Counted from the first letter of the stretch, positions 9,342-18,437 are shown. The stretch: 37,571 nt of DNA from Alphaproteobacteria bacterium (GCA_947473475.1 CANJBZ010000038.1:1-37571); one strand, 5' to 3'. The notes: generated by a model not told the origin, from the letters alone. Numbers and translations: made by a program.

Positions 9342-9887
9342 ATGAAGCTGAATGAAATTCGGAACAATGAAGGCGCGACGAAGTCGCATACCCGCGTCGG
9401 CCGGGGTTCGTCTTCGGGTCTTGGTAAGACCTGCGGCCGCGGCGTGAAGGGTGCGAAAGCACGCGCCGGCAGTTCGATCGAGGGCTTCGAAGGCGGCCAG
9501 ATGCCCCTTCACATGCGTTTGCCCAAGCGTGGCTTCTTCAATCATTTCGGCAATGATTTCGCTGTCATCAATCTGGGACGCATCCAGGCCGCTCTCGACT
9601 CCGGTAAGCTCAAGGCTGGCGACACCGTCACCAGCGCCACGCTGAAGGAAGCGGGTATGGTTGGAGGGTCTGCGAACGGCGTTCGTTTGCTCGGTAAGGG
9701 CGAACTGAAGGCTGGTCTGAACTTTGAAATCGCCGGCGCGTCCGCTTCGGCCATTGCTGCCGTCGAAAAGGCTGGCGGTTCGGTCAAGACGACCTTCGTG
9801 AAGGTCGTCCACATGGACCGCAAGGGAAACCCTGGTAAGAAGGTTCAGCGCCGCCAGAAAGCCGCGGAGAAGAAGTCCGCCGGCTAA
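9342..9887 (+). CDS. rplO: 50S ribosomal protein L15
   Basis: ATG 9342 gives [26 protein letters not shown], the standard L15 opening, and 181 residues. An ATG three codons upstream (9333) is possible, but GAAAG at 9326-9330 is only 2 bases from it and 11 bases from 9342. The body shows [28 protein letters not shown] and the C-terminal KAGG-V. L15 is an organiser of the 50S core. It is separated from rpmD by a palindromic repeat and from secY by 118 bases. Confidence 0.96.
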   Translation: MKLNEIRNNEGATKSHTRVGRGSSSGLGKTCGRGVKGAKARAGSSIEGFEGGQMPLHMRLPKRGFFNHFGNDFAVINLGRIQAALDSGKLKAGDTVTSATLKEAGMVGGSANGVRLLGKGELKAGLNFEIAGASASAIAAVEKAGGSVKTTFVKVVHMDRKGNPGKKVQRRQKAAEKKSAG

Positions 9888-10005
9888 GTTTTGCCGGGCG
9901 CGCCCCTGAAACGGAGCAGCAGGCACCCCATATGGCGGGGTAACGCGTTTTCGCCAAAGACCTGTATAGTCCTGATCTGCGTCCTGTCCGGTTTCGGAGC
10001 CGCCC

Positions 10006-11343
10006 ATGCCTTCAGCAGCCGAACAATTAGCTTCCAATTTCAATCTGTCCGCCTTCGGTAAGGCGACAGAGCTCAAGCAGCGCATCCTGTTTACGGCGGT
10101 GGCGCTGATCGTGGCGCGGCTTGGGACTTACATCCCGATGCCCGGTATCGATGCTTCGGAACTTGCCCGTCAGATTCAGCAGCAGCAGGGCAGTCTGCTC
10201 GACGTGTTCAATCTGCTCGCGGGCGGCGCGATCGGGCGTATGGCGATCTTCGCGCTTGGCATCATGCCTTACATCTCCTCCTCGATCATCATTCAGCTGA
10301 TGACGACGGTGTCGCCCACCCTCGAAACCCTGAAGAAGGAAGGCGAGGCGGGCCGCAAGCAGATCAACCAATACACCCGCTATGGCACGGTGATGTTGGC
10401 GGCGGTACAGGCCTACGCCATTGCCATCGGATTAGAGCAATGGGGCACGGTCGTTATCGCGCCGGGGATGGCCTTCCGTCTGTCGACGGTGATTACGCTT
10501 ACCGGCGGAACGATCTTCCTGATGTGGCTGGGCGAACAGATTACCGCCCGCGGCGTCGGCAACGGTATTTCACTCATCATCATGGCCGGGATTGTCGCGC
10601 GCATTCCGACCTTCCTAGTTCAACTGTTCGAGCAGGCACGCACGGGCGCGGTCAATCCTGCGCTTATCATCGGCATGTTTGCGCTGTTCACATCGCTGAT
10701 CGCCTTTGTGGTCTTCATGGAGCGTGCACAGCGGCGGCTGCTTGTGCAGTATCCCAAGCGACAGCAGGGGAACCGTGTCTTTGGCGGCGAGTCCTCGCAC
10801 CTGCCGCTGAAGATCAACGTCGCCGGCGTCATTCCGCCGATTTTTGCCTCCTCGCTCCTGCTGTTGCCGACAACGGTAGCCAATTTCAACGCGACCAATA
10901 TTCCGGGATGGCTTCAGAACATCGTCGTGCTGTTGGGGCACGGCAAGCCGATGTTCATTCTCCTGTACGCGTCCGGCATCATCTTCTTCTGCTTCTTCTA
11001 CACGGCGATCGTCTTTAATCCGGAAGAGACCGCCGACAATCTAAAGAAGTATGGCGGCTTCATTCCTGGTATCCGCCCCGGCAAGCGCACCGCCGAATAC
11101 ATCGACTATGTGCTGACGCGGATTACTGTCATCGGCTCGCTGTATCTGACCATCGTGTGCTTGGTGCCGGAGGTCATCGGTGGGGTTTACAACATCCAGC
11201 AGTTTGCCTTTGGCGGCACCTCGCTGCTCATCGTTGTCAGTGTCACCATGGATACGGTCGCGCAAATTCAAAGCCATTTGATTGCCCAGCAATATGAAGG
11301 CCTCATCAAAAAGGCCCGCCTCAAGGGAGCGCGGCCGAAATAG
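10006..11343 (+). CDS. secY: Preprotein translocase subunit SecY
   Basis: The 445-residue product has the SecY pattern of ten hydrophobic segments. Family motifs are [13 protein letters not shown] near residue 40, the plug/TM2 region [28 protein letters not shown], and the cytoplasmic loops [15 protein letters not shown] and [22 protein letters not shown]. SecY forms the membrane channel for Sec-dependent export and insertion. It sits at its usual place after rplO and is followed 23 bases later by adk. The start ATG has CGGAGC upstream at 9995-10000. Confidence 0.98.
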   Translation: MPSAAEQLASNFNLSAFGKATELKQRILFTAVALIVARLGTYIPMPGIDASELARQIQQQQGSLLDVFNLLAGGAIGRMAIFALGIMPYISSSIIIQLMTTVSPTLETLKKEGEAGRKQINQYTRYGTVMLAAVQAYAIAIGLEQWGTVVIAPGMAFRLSTVITLTGGTIFLMWLGEQITARGVGNGISLIIMAGIVARIPTFLVQLFEQARTGAVNPALIIGMFALFTSLIAFVVFMERAQRRLLVQYPKRQQGNRVFGGESSHLPLKINVAGVIPPIFASSLLLLPTTVANFNATNIPGWLQNIVVLLGHGKPMFILLYASGIIFFCFFYTAIVFNPEETADNLKKYGGFIPGIRPGKRTAEYIDYVLTRITVIGSLYLTIVCLVPEVIGGVYNIQQFAFGGTSLLIVVSVTMDTVAQIQSHLIAQQYEGLIKKARLKGARPK

Positions 11344-11366
11344 CGGCTGCCGGTCAGAGCACGACG

Positions 11367-11960
11367 ATGAATCTGATTTTGTTCGGACCTCCGGGCGCCG
11401 GTAAAGGCACACAAGCCAAAATTCTGGAAACAGAATGGGCGCTGCCGCAGCTTTCCACGGGCGACATGCTGCGCGCCGCGATTGCCGCGGGCACTGAGCT
11501 GGGGCTTCGTTGCAAGTCCATCATGGACCGGGGCGATCTTGTGCCCGATGAGATCGTGGTCGGCATCATCTCGGAGCGGCTGGATAGACCTGACTGCGCC
11601 AAGGGGGCGGTGTTCGACGGCTTCCCGCGCACCGTGCCTCAGGCAGAGGCGCTGGATAAAATGCTCTTGGGGCGCGGTAGCCGAATCGATGCCGTGATCG
11701 AACTGAAGGTCGACGATGAGGCGATGGTCGGCCGTATGGAAAACCGGGTGAAGGAAAATCCGGGGTCTGCCCGCGCCGATGACAATCCGGAAACGCTTAA
11801 GAAGCGGCTGGTGGTCTATCACGCCAATACCGCGCCTCTCCTCGCGTTCTATGAGGGGCACGGCAAGCTGAAGTCGGTCGACGGTATGGCGCCGATTCTC
11901 CAGGTATCGGCTGAAATCCGGGCCATGCTGTCGGCCCTGGTCTCTGCGGTTTCGAGCTAA
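11367..11960 (+). CDS. adk: Adenylate kinase (short LID form)
   Basis: The 197-residue enzyme interconverts ATP + AMP and 2 ADP in the cytoplasm. The P-loop GPPGAGKGT is at residues 7-15, [10 protein letters not shown] follows near 30, and [11 protein letters not shown] near 85. The LID segment is the short type ([25 protein letters not shown]) with no zinc cysteines, as in other alphaproteobacteria. Its place between secY and rpsM is the conserved alphaproteobacterial order. After its stop comes a 152-base gap with a strong promoter for the next genes. Confidence 0.97.
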   Translation: MNLILFGPPGAGKGTQAKILETEWALPQLSTGDMLRAAIAAGTELGLRCKSIMDRGDLVPDEIVVGIISERLDRPDCAKGAVFDGFPRTVPQAEALDKMLLGRGSRIDAVIELKVDDEAMVGRMENRVKENPGSARADDNPETLKKRLVVYHANTAPLLAFYEGHGKLKSVDGMAPILQVSAEIRAMLSALVSAVSS

Positions 11961-12000
11961 GACCTTGGAAAAGAAAGCCTTTGCTGAAAATATCGAGGTA

Positions 12001-12028
12001 TTGACTAAAGGTTCCCCGTACCTATAAT
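12001..12028 (+). promoter_or_regulatory. Sigma70-type promoter upstream of rpsM
   Basis: TTGACT (12001-12006) and a perfect TATAAT (12023-12028) are separated by 16 bases, one short of the ideal. The bases just after the -10 box are GC-only (CCGCGCC), the kind of discriminator associated with stringent (ppGpp) down-regulation of ribosomal promoters in proteobacteria. Transcription would start near 12035 and leave a leader of about 78 bases before the rpsM GTG. The leader contains a tandem TGTCCGCG repeat at 12071-12086. The promoter allows rpsM-rpsK-rpoA-rplQ to be transcribed apart from the upstream genes. Confidence 0.8.
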
Positions 12029-12112
12029 CCGCGCCCTCGCGGCGGGATTTATCTTAATTCTGGACGCAACTGTCCGCGTGTCCGCGGGCCCATAGAAAGC
12101 AAGGAGATCACC

Positions 12113-12490
12113 GTGGCGCGTATCGCCGGCGTCAATATTCCGACCAACAAGCATGTGGATATCGCACTGCGCTATATCTACGGGATAGGTCCTGCCAATG
12201 CGAAGGTGATCTGCGAGCAGGTCGGCATCGCGCTGGATCGTCGCGTGAGCGACCTGACCGAAAACGAGGTCATCCAGATTCGCGAAATTATCGACCGCGA
12301 CTATGTCGTGGAAGGCGATCTGCGCCGCGAAATCTCGATGAATATCAAGCGGCTGATGGATCTCGGCTGCTATAGGGGCCTGCGTCATCGCAAAGGCCTT
12401 CCGGTTCGCGGTCAGCGCACTCACACCAATGCACGCACGCGCAAGGGTCCTGCGCGCGCCATTGCAGGCAAGAAGAAGGTCACTAAATAA
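12113..12490 (+). CDS. rpsM: 30S ribosomal protein S13
   Basis: The 125-residue product begins at GTG 12113 ([26 protein letters not shown]), preceded by a clear AAGGAG at 12101-12106. It ends with [29 protein letters not shown] and a basic tail, all S13 hallmarks. S13 contacts S19 and P-site tRNA. It is the first gene after the 12001-12028 promoter. Its TAA overlaps the rpsK ATG by one base. Confidence 0.98.
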   Translation: MARIAGVNIPTNKHVDIALRYIYGIGPANAKVICEQVGIALDRRVSDLTENEVIQIREIIDRDYVVEGDLRREISMNIKRLMDLGCYRGLRHRKGLPVRGQRTHTNARTRKGPARAIAGKKKVTK

Positions 12491-12879
12491 TGGCGAAAGC
12501 AGCTCAGCGTGCACGCAAGAAGGAAAAGAAAAACGTCGTGACGGGCGTGGCGCATGTGAATGCGTCATTCAACAACACGATCGTGACCATCACGGACGGG
12601 CAGGGCAATGCCATCTCGTGGTCGTCCGCCGGTTCGCTCGGCTTCAAAGGTTCGCGCAAGTCCACGCCGTACGCGGCGCAGGTGGCAGCCGAAGACGCCG
12701 CCAAGAAAGCGGTCGAACACGGCATGCGCACGCTTGAAGTCGAAGTCAGCGGTCCGGGTGCGGGCCGTGAATCGGCGCTTCGCGCGCTGCAGGCGGTGGG
12801 CTTGAACGTCACCTCCATCCGCGACGTGACGCCGATTCCGCACAACGGGTGCCGTGCGCCCAAGCGCCGCCGCGTCTAA
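12490..12879 (+). CDS. rpsK: 30S ribosomal protein S11
   Basis: The 129-residue product has [30 protein letters not shown] near residue 20 and the conserved [26 protein letters not shown] end. S11 shapes the mRNA exit channel in the platform. In gammaproteobacteria rpsD usually follows, but here rpoA follows directly, as in alphaproteobacteria. Confidence 0.98.
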   Translation: MAKAAQRARKKEKKNVVTGVAHVNASFNNTIVTITDGQGNAISWSSAGSLGFKGSRKSTPYAAQVAAEDAAKKAVEHGMRTLEVEVSGPGAGRESALRALQAVGLNVTSIRDVTPIPHNGCRAPKRRRV

Positions 12880-12889
12880 AATAAGCATC

Positions 12890-12955
12890 CGCGTAAACAC
12901 GCGTTTTGCCATCGAACGAATGGGGCGGCGCCGTTGGCGTTTCGTCCGGGAAACG
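12890..12955 (+). other. Two small hairpins in the rpsK-rpoA gap
   Basis: The 89-base gap between rpsK and rpoA holds CGCGT-AAAC-ACGCG followed by TTTT (12890-12907), a short terminator- or attenuator-like hairpin. A second stem is CGTTTC-GTCCGG-GAAACG (12938-12955). Both stems are short (5 and 6 bp), so they may affect the stability or read-through of the rpoA message rather than stop transcription. Function is inferred from shape only. Confidence 0.35.
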
Positions 12956-12968
12956 ATGAGGAAAGACA

Positions 12969-13985
12969 GTGTTCCAGAAAAATTGGCAAGAATTAATCAA
13001 ACCGCAGAAACTTAAAGTCGATGCGGGTCATGAACAGGCGAAAACCGCCACCATCGTCGCCGAACCGCTGGAACGCGGTTTCGGTCTGACGCTGGGCAAT
13101 GCGCTGCGGCGTGTGCTGCTGTCCTCTCTGCAGGGCGCGGCAGTCACGGCGATTCAAATCGAAGGCGTTCTGCACGAATTCTCTTCGATTCCGGGCGTCC
13201 GGGAAGACGTTACCGATATTGTGCTCAACGTGAAGCAGGTCGCGCTGCGCCTTCACGCCGAAGGTCCGAAGCGTCTGACGCTTCGCGCCGATGGTCCGGG
13301 CGAAGTCACGGCCGGACAGATCACGCAGATCTCGGACGTCGAAATTCTTAATCCCGACCTCGTGCTCTGCACGCTGGATGAAGGCGTTTCGCTGCGCATG
13401 GAACTGACCGTTGCGTCGGGCAAGGGCTATGTGGCGGCCGAGCGCAACCGTCCGGAAGATGCGCCCATCGGTTTGATACCCGTGGATTCGCTCTTCAGTC
13501 CGGTGAAGAAGGTCTCCTACAAAGTCGAGAACACCCGCGAGGGGCAAATCCTCGACTACGACAAGCTCACCATGACGTTGGAAACCAACGGGGCGGTTAC
13601 GCCGGATAACGCGGTGGCCTATGCCGCGCGCATCCTGCAGGACCAGCTTCAGGTCTTCATCAATTTCGAGGAGCCTAAGGAGCGCGTCACCGACGAATCC
13701 AAGCCGGATCTTGCGTTCAACCCGGTGCTGCTCAAGAAAGTGGACGAGCTCGAACTTTCGGTTCGTTCGGCAAACTGTCTCAAGAACGACAACATCGTCT
13801 ACATCGGCGATTTGATCCAGAAGACTGAAGCCGAAATGCTCCGTACACCGAATTTCGGCCGCAAGTCGCTGAACGAGATCAAGGCGGTGTTGGCGGAAAT
13901 GGGGCTGCATCTGGGCATGGAAGTGCCGGGCTGGCCGCCAGAGAACATCGAAGAACTGGCCAAGCGTTACGAGGATCAGTACTAA
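12969..13985 (+). CDS. rpoA: DNA-directed RNA polymerase subunit alpha
   Basis: The 338-residue product starts at GTG 12969 with GAGGAAAG at 12958-12965 as ribosome-binding site. The N-terminal dimerisation/assembly domain shows [31 protein letters not shown] (about residues 32-62). The C-terminal DNA- and activator-binding domain (from about residue 255) contains [48 protein letters not shown]. Length and domain order are normal. It lies in the alpha operon between rpsK and rplQ. Confidence 0.98.
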   Translation: MFQKNWQELIKPQKLKVDAGHEQAKTATIVAEPLERGFGLTLGNALRRVLLSSLQGAAVTAIQIEGVLHEFSSIPGVREDVTDIVLNVKQVALRLHAEGPKRLTLRADGPGEVTAGQITQISDVEILNPDLVLCTLDEGVSLRMELTVASGKGYVAAERNRPEDAPIGLIPVDSLFSPVKKVSYKVENTREGQILDYDKLTMTLETNGAVTPDNAVAYAARILQDQLQVFINFEEPKERVTDESKPDLAFNPVLLKKVDELELSVRSANCLKNDNIVYIGDLIQKTEAEMLRTPNFGRKSLNEIKAVLAEMGLHLGMEVPGWPPENIEELAKRYEDQY

Positions 13986-13994
13986 GAACTGAGG

Positions 13995-14030
13995 TGTCAT
14001 CCCGGAAAGCCGCATAAGCGGCTATCCGGG
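13995..14030. repeat. Palindromic repeat between rpoA and rplQ
   Basis: TGTCAT (13995-14000) is followed by a near-perfect hairpin: CCCGGA (14001-14006), one unpaired A, AGCCGC (14008-14013), loop ATAA, GCGGCT (14018-14023), one unpaired A and TCCGGG (14025-14030). It lies 10 bases after the rpoA stop in the 129-base gap before rplQ. Its TGTCAT-CCCGG motif links it to the elements at 9241-9325 and 17039-17060. It has no T tract, so it is probably a dispersed repeat that could stabilise the upstream rpoA mRNA. Confidence 0.6.
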
Positions 14031-14114
14031 CCCCACCGTCCAATTTGTCTCTGTGGGTCCACTTGGCGCGGAAGCGTTTGGTGGAGGACACAAAAGAGTT
14101 TCGGGGAGCTTACA

Positions 14115-14534
14115 ATGCGTCATTTGAAACAGGGCCGCCGGCTCAACCGCACGTCATCGCACCGCACCGCGATGTTCGCTAACATGGCCTGCGCGCTGAT
14201 CAAGCACGAGCAGATCACCACCACGCTGCCGAAAGCCAAAGAGCTTCGGCCCATCGTGGAAAAGCTGGTGACCTCCGCGAAGAACGGCAAGGGCAGCCTG
14301 GCCGCACGCCGTCAGGCGCTGTCGCGGATCAAGGACGCCGATATGGTGACGAAGCTGTTCGACGTCCTGGCGTCGCGCTATTCCGGCCGTTCCGGCGGTT
14401 ACATCCGCGTGTTGAAGGCCGGCTTCCGCTACGGCGATCATGCACCGCTGGCGGTGATCGAATTCGTCGACCGCGACCCCGACGCCAAGGGCAAAGATTC
14501 CGGCCCGGTCCAGAGCGAAGAAGAAGCCGCGTAA
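14115..14534 (+). CDS. rplQ: 50S ribosomal protein L17
   Basis: The 139-residue product begins [20 protein letters not shown], then [27 protein letters not shown], the L17 signatures, and contains [31 protein letters not shown]17 surrounds the tunnel exit together with L22, L23 and L29. It is the last gene of the large ribosomal block and is followed by hairpins and a strong terminator. Confidence 0.98.
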   Translation: MRHLKQGRRLNRTSSHRTAMFANMACALIKHEQITTTLPKAKELRPIVEKLVTSAKNGKGSLAARRQALSRIKDADMVTKLFDVLASRYSGRSGGYIRVLKAGFRYGDHAPLAVIEFVDRDPDAKGKDSGPVQSEEEAA

Positions 14535-14537
14535 TTT

Positions 14538-14596
14538 CCTCCCCTGCGAAGCGGGGGAGGTGGATCGCCTTTCTTCCCCCGTTTTTACGGGGGAAG
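14538..14596. repeat. Double palindromic repeat after rplQ
   Basis: Two adjacent hairpins lie just after the rplQ stop. The first pairs CCTCCCC (14538-14544) with GGGGAGG (14554-14560). The second is a perfect 10-bp stem, CTTCCCCCGT (14573-14582) with ACGGGGGAAG (14587-14596), around a TTTT loop. The same CCTCCCC or CCTCTCCCC cores occur after the HtrA gene (16892-16915) and after rarA (18393-18437), so this is a dispersed repeat type found at gene ends. Confidence 0.65.
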
Positions 14597-14642
14597 TGGC
14601 GCGCGAAGCGCGACGAAGGGGGCGGTTTCAAATTTCAACTTC

Positions 14643-14671
14643 AAAAAGAGCGGCCCCGTGCCGCTCTTTTT
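14643..14671. terminator. Bidirectional intrinsic terminator
   Basis: A perfect 12-bp stem, AAAAAGAGCGGC (14643-14654) with GCCGCTCTTTTT (14660-14671), encloses the loop CCCGT. Both strands end in five or more T residues, so it can stop the rplQ transcript from the left and the M50 protease transcript from the right. Its position between two convergent genes fits this role. Confidence 0.9.
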
Positions 14672-14681
14672 GTTTGTCGTG

Positions 14682-15356
14682 TCAGACGTATCCGGTGAGC
14701 CGCAGCAAACTGCGCGACAGGAAATCCGCCGGGCGCTCCACCAGCCAGCCGAAAATATCGAAGTGCAGACCGGAACGTGCCGACACCATCGGCAGAATGA
14801 ACAGCAGCATCAGGAGCAGAAGCATGCCGTAGCGTTCCAGACGCAGGAATGCGTTCATGGCGCGTCCCGGCAGCAGCGCAGCCAACACCTTGCTGCCATC
14901 AAGCGGCGGCAGCGGCAGCATGTTGAACACCGCCAGCAGCATGTTCAGCTCCAGCGACCGCAGCAGCAGGTTGCCGGAAAGTTCCGCGGTATCGCCTTCG
15001 AGCGAGCCCAAAGTCTTAATCAGCAGCACCGAGACAAGCGCCAGTACCACGTTCATAGCGGGACCGGCGGCGGCCACCCGAATCATGTCCGTTCGCGGAT
15101 GATTCAGCCGTGAGAAATTCACCGGCACGGGTTTGGCGTATCCGAACACAAAACCGGCGTGAAGGAAGATGAGTAGGAACGGCAGGATCACCGTACCGAA
15201 GGGGTCGATGTGCTTTATCGGATTGAGCGTCAGCCGGCCGGCGCGCTTGGCGGTGTCGTCGCCGCACCACAGCGCCATGTAACCGTGCGCGGCTTCGTGG
15301 AAGGTGATGGCGATGATCACCGGCACGGCGAAAAGGATAATTTCCTCAAAGTTCAT
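14682..15356 (-). CDS. Site-2 protease-like M50 membrane metallopeptidase
   Basis: The 224-residue product is a compact integral-membrane protein of peptidase family M50. The zinc motif HEAAH is at residues 20-24 inside the first hydrophobic segment. NPIKHIDPFGT follows near 46-55, GPAMN near 98-102, and the third-ligand motif NMLPLPPLDGSKV places Asp at about residue 153. Such short YwhC-type proteases cleave within membranes; their substrates are mostly unknown. There is no PDZ domain, so it is not RseP. It is convergent with rplQ across a shared terminator and divergent from the HtrA gene. Confidence 0.9.
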   Translation of the reverse strand: MNFEEIILFAVPVIIAITFHEAAHGYMALWCGDDTAKRAGRLTLNPIKHIDPFGTVILPFLLIFLHAGFVFGYAKPVPVNFSRLNHPRTDMIRVAAAGPAMNVVLALVSVLLIKTLGSLEGDTAELSGNLLLRSLELNMLLAVFNMLPLPPLDGSKVLAALLPGRAMNAFLRLERYGMLLLLMLLFILPMVSARSGLHFDIFGWLVERPADFLSRSLLRLTGYV

Positions 15357-15524
15357 GAAAGTTCTGTCCCGGACGTGCGTCCGCCAAAGGATTGGAATAT
15401 CGGATGGAAAGGCAAATCGGCCTCTTCCACTCGCAATGCGCCGTCACTATATGCGGTTCGCGATTTCATCCGGCTGAATTCTGCCGTTTTGTTGCGTTCA
15501 GATTGTGTCGTCAGGGAGGCCGAT

Positions 15525-16886
15525 ATGCGAATTCTGATGGCGGCGCTTGCGTTTGTGGCCGCGGCTTTTGGTACAGCCAGCGCGCAGGAGCGCGTGCTGC
15601 CGCAATCCCCGGCTCAGGTTCAACTTTCGTTCGCCCCCGTGGTGTCGAAGGTCGCCCCTGCGGTGGTCAATGTCTATTCGCGGCGTGTGGTTCGCCAGGC
15701 GGTCAATCCGTTCTTTCAGCAATTCTTCGGCGGCAGCCCCATGCGTTCGCGCGTCGAGCAATCGCTTGGTTCCGGCGTCATTGTTCGCCCCGAAGGTATC
15801 ATCGTGACCAACAATCACGTGATCGACGGCGGCCAGGATATCCGCATCTCGCTGACGGATCGGCGGGAGTTCGATGCGAAAGTCATCTTCGCCGACCCGC
15901 GCACGGACCTTGCGGTGCTGCGCATCGACACCAAAGGCGAGAAGCTGGCCGCGCTGCAATTCGGTGACTCGGACAAACTTCAGGTCGGCGATCTGGTGCT
16001 GGCGATCGGCGATCCGTTCGGCGTGGGGCAGACCGTCACCAGCGGCATCGTATCGGCGCTGGCCCGGTCCAATGTCGGCGCGTCCGATTATCAGTTCTTC
16101 ATTCAGACCGATGCGCCGATCAACCCCGGCAATTCCGGCGGCGCGCTGGTGAGTCTGGACGGCAGACTGATCGGCATCAACACGTCCATCTATTCGCAGT
16201 CCGGCGGCAGTATCGGCATCGGCTTTGCCATTCCCTCCAACATGACCCGCGTCATTGTCGACGGCGCGCTGAGCGGTGGCGTGAAGCGTCCCTGGCTCGG
16301 CGCTGACGGGCAGGCCATGACCTCCGACATTGCGAAGAGTCTCGGATTGGCGCGCCCCGACGGCGTGCTGATCTCGCAGGTTTATTCCGGCGGACCGGCG
16401 GCGCAGGCGGGGCTTGCGAAAGGCGACGTGCTGCTGACGCTGGATGGCTTCCCGGTCTCCGATCCCAGCGCGATGCGCTACCGCATCGTCACGCACCGCC
16501 CTGGTGAGACAGCATCGATGCGTTATTGGCACAACGGCGCCATGAAGGATGCAACCATCCGCATCGCACTGCCGCCGGATCAAGGGCGCGAGGAAGGCGT
16601 CGTAGCCGGCGAAAACCCGATGCAAGGCGCCAAGATCGCCAACATCACACCGGCCCTGGCCGACGAAATGCAGCTCGACATGATGGCCAAGGGCGTCATC
16701 GTGACTGCCGTCGCCAATCCTTCGCAGGCAGCGCGCTTCGGCTTCCGCCAAGGCGACATCATCCGCGCGGTCAACGGTGAACGCATCGCCAGCGCCGCCC
16801 AGCTCCGCCGCGCCATAAACCAATCCGACGGCTGGCAAATGTCCATCCAACGCGGCGACCAGGTCCTGCAATTCGCTGTCCAATAA
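15525..16886 (+). CDS. Periplasmic HtrA/Deg-type serine protease
   Basis: The 453-residue product starts at ATG 15525 after GGGAGG (15514-15519); the frame is open further upstream but lacks protein-like sequence. A signal peptide covers about residues 1-20 (ending ASA-QE). The trypsin-like domain has the full triad: His98 in TNNHVID, Asp128 in RTDLAVL and Ser204 in NPGNSGGAL. Two PDZ regions follow at roughly 240-345 and 365-450. These proteases degrade or refold damaged envelope proteins. It may be DegP, DegQ or a DegS-like paralogue; the two PDZ regions favour DegP/Q. A palindromic repeat follows its stop. Confidence 0.93.
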   Translation: MRILMAALAFVAAAFGTASAQERVLPQSPAQVQLSFAPVVSKVAPAVVNVYSRRVVRQAVNPFFQQFFGGSPMRSRVEQSLGSGVIVRPEGIIVTNNHVIDGGQDIRISLTDRREFDAKVIFADPRTDLAVLRIDTKGEKLAALQFGDSDKLQVGDLVLAIGDPFGVGQTVTSGIVSALARSNVGASDYQFFIQTDAPINPGNSGGALVSLDGRLIGINTSIYSQSGGSIGIGFAIPSNMTRVIVDGALSGGVKRPWLGADGQAMTSDIAKSLGLARPDGVLISQVYSGGPAAQAGLAKGDVLLTLDGFPVSDPSAMRYRIVTHRPGETASMRYWHNGAMKDATIRIALPPDQGREEGVVAGENPMQGAKIANITPALADEMQLDMMAKGVIVTAVANPSQAARFGFRQGDIIRAVNGERIASAAQLRRAINQSDGWQMSIQRGDQVLQFAVQ

Positions 16887-16891
16887 AGAAT

Positions 16892-16915
16892 CCCTCTCCC
16901 CGTCGGGGGAGAGGG
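16892..16915. repeat. Palindromic repeat after the HtrA gene
   Basis: A perfect 10-bp stem pairs CCCTCTCCCC (16892-16901) with GGGGAGAGGG (16906-16915) around a GTCG loop, 5 bases after the htrA stop. A purine-rich tail (AAGGGTGAGGGGGCGG) follows to about 16931. There is no T run, so classical termination is unlikely. The element matches the CCTCCCC-type repeats elsewhere in the window and may protect the mRNA 3' end. Confidence 0.6.
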
Positions 16916-17038
16916 AAGGGTGAGGGGGCGGTCCCTCAACCAGACTCATTCAACGAGATTGGGCCCAAAGCGCCGATTGCAGCACGTGCTGTACGATCGC
17001 GGCTCACACTCACCCAGGTCCGCGTTTATGCCGCCTGG

Positions 17039-17060
17039 ATGGCCCGCTGTGGCGGGCCAT
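17039..17060. repeat. Palindrome upstream of rarA
   Basis: A perfect 9-bp stem pairs ATGGCCCGC (17039-17047) with GCGGGCCAT (17052-17060) around TGTG, followed by GACA. It lies 30 bases before the rarA start. The GGCCCGC/ATGACA wording matches the ends of the element at 9241-9325, so it is probably a short member of the same repeat family. Confidence 0.5.
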
Positions 17061-17090
17061 GACACTATGGTTTCTGGAAGGACGCTTCGC

Positions 17091-18389
17091 ATGACCGATC
17101 TCTTCGGCGCTGCCGGAATGGACAAGGACGTGCCCCGTCCGTTGGCGGATCGTCTACGTCCGAAGACGCTGGGCGAGGTCGTCGGCCAGAACCATCTGCT
17201 TTCGCCGGAAGGCCCTCTGGGCCGCATGATTGCGGCGGGACGTCCGGCTTCGATCATCCTGTGGGGACCGCCGGGCACCGGCAAGACCACAATCGCCCGG
17301 CTGCTTTCGACGGTTTTCAAACTTCACTTCGAGCAACTTTCCGCTGTGTTCACCGGCGTCGCCGAATTGAAGAAGACCTTTGAAGCCGCGCGCCTGCGCC
17401 GCCGGATCGGGCAGGGGACGCTGCTGTTCATCGACGAAATCCACCGCTTCAATCGCAGCCAGCAGGATTCGTTTCTGCCGGTAATGGAAGACGGGACGAT
17501 CACGCTGGTGGGCGCGACTACCGAAAATCCCTCCTTTGAGCTGAACGGCGCCGTGCTGTCGCGGGCGCAGGTGCTGGTGCTGCGGCGGCTGGACGATGGC
17601 GATCTGGAAACGCTGCTGCAGCGGGCGGAAGACCATTTCGGCCGCAAGCTGCCGCTGACCGATGACGCGCGCGCGTCCTTGCGTGCCATGGCCGATGGCG
17701 ATGGACGCTATCTGCTGAACCTCACCGAGGAAGTGGCGGCGATGAAACCGCCTGCGCCGCTCGATACCGCCGCGCTTGTCGCCGCCGTCCAAAAGCGCGC
17801 GCCGCTGTACGACAAGAGCCGGGAGGAGCACTACAACCTCATCTCCGCGCTGCACAAATCCATCCGTGGCTCCGATCCAGACGCGGCGCTGTATTGGCTA
17901 GCTCGCATGCTCGCGGGCGGCGAGAGCCCGCTTTACATCGTCCGGCGGGTTGTGCGGGCGGCGGTGGAAGACATCGGTCTTGCCGATCCGCAGGCGCTCG
18001 TTCAGGCGCTTGCCGCTAAGGACGTGTTCGATTTCCTCGGCTCTCCGGAAGGCGAACTCGCCATCGCGCAGGCGGTGGTCTATCTCGCCACCGCGCCCAA
18101 ATCGAACGCGGTTTACGCCGCGTATAACGAGTCGCGGGCATCCGCAGCCAAGTACGGCTCGCTCACGCCGCCGGCGCATATCTTGAACGCGCCAACGCGG
18201 CTGATGCAGGATTTGGGCTATGGCGCGGGCTACCAATACGACCACGCGACCGAAGGCGCTTTCTCCGGCCAGAATTATTTCCCTGACGATATGGAGCGCG
18301 AAAACTTCTACCGTCCGAGCCCCCGCGGCTTCGAAAAGGAAATCGAAAAGCGTCTCGCCTATTGGTCCAAGCTGCGGGGGAAGACGTGA
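17091..18389 (+). CDS. rarA: Replication-associated recombination AAA+ ATPase RarA (MgsA)
   Basis: The 432-residue product starts at ATG 17091 with GGAAGGA (17075-17081) upstream; an ATG at 17067 is less well placed. The AAA+ features are Walker A GPPGTGKT at residues 59-66, Walker B LFIDE at 112-116 followed by IHRFNRSQQD, and sensor-1 GATTENPSFELN near 141-152. The C-terminal half carries the MgsA tetramerisation region (HKSIRGSDPDAALYWLARML and EDIGLADPQAL). RarA acts at stalled replication forks and interacts with SSB in other bacteria. The product has the usual family length. Confidence 0.95.
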   Translation: MTDLFGAAGMDKDVPRPLADRLRPKTLGEVVGQNHLLSPEGPLGRMIAAGRPASIILWGPPGTGKTTIARLLSTVFKLHFEQLSAVFTGVAELKKTFEAARLRRRIGQGTLLFIDEIHRFNRSQQDSFLPVMEDGTITLVGATTENPSFELNGAVLSRAQVLVLRRLDDGDLETLLQRAEDHFGRKLPLTDDARASLRAMADGDGRYLLNLTEEVAAMKPPAPLDTAALVAAVQKRAPLYDKSREEHYNLISALHKSIRGSDPDAALYWLARMLAGGESPLYIVRRVVRAAVEDIGLADPQALVQALAAKDVFDFLGSPEGELAIAQAVVYLATAPKSNAVYAAYNESRASAAKYGSLTPPAHILNAPTRLMQDLGYGAGYQYDHATEGAFSGQNYFPDDMERENFYRPSPRGFEKEIEKRLAYWSKLRGKT

Positions 18390-18392
18390 CCG

Positions 18393-18437
18393 GATTTCCT
18401 CCCCCGTGATGGCCAAGCCATTACGGGGGAGGAAATC
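18393..18437. repeat. 45-base near-perfect palindrome after rarA
   Basis: The outer 15-bp stem pairs 18393-18407 with 18423-18437 (GATTTCCTCCCCCGT with its exact complement). One G.T pair follows, then a 5-bp ATGGC/GCCAT stem around a 3-base CAA loop, making about 21 paired positions. It starts 3 bases after the rarA stop. The core is the CCTCCCCC type seen after rplQ. Without a T tract it is more a repeat than a terminator, though it would form a very stable RNA hairpin. Confidence 0.75.

Noticed and set aside
12993-14015. 340-codon open frame antisense to rpoA
   Set aside because: RpoA on the + strand is complete and conserved; the antisense frame has no family features.
15425-15453. TTCCAC-N17-TATATG as htrA promoter
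   Set aside because: The -35 half matches the sigma70 consensus at only two positions, and no heat-shock consensus is clear.
15498-16949. 483-codon open frame antisense to the HtrA gene
   Set aside because: It mirrors a real gene in a GC-rich genome, has no recognisable domain, and the sense strand encodes a complete protease with triad and signal peptide.
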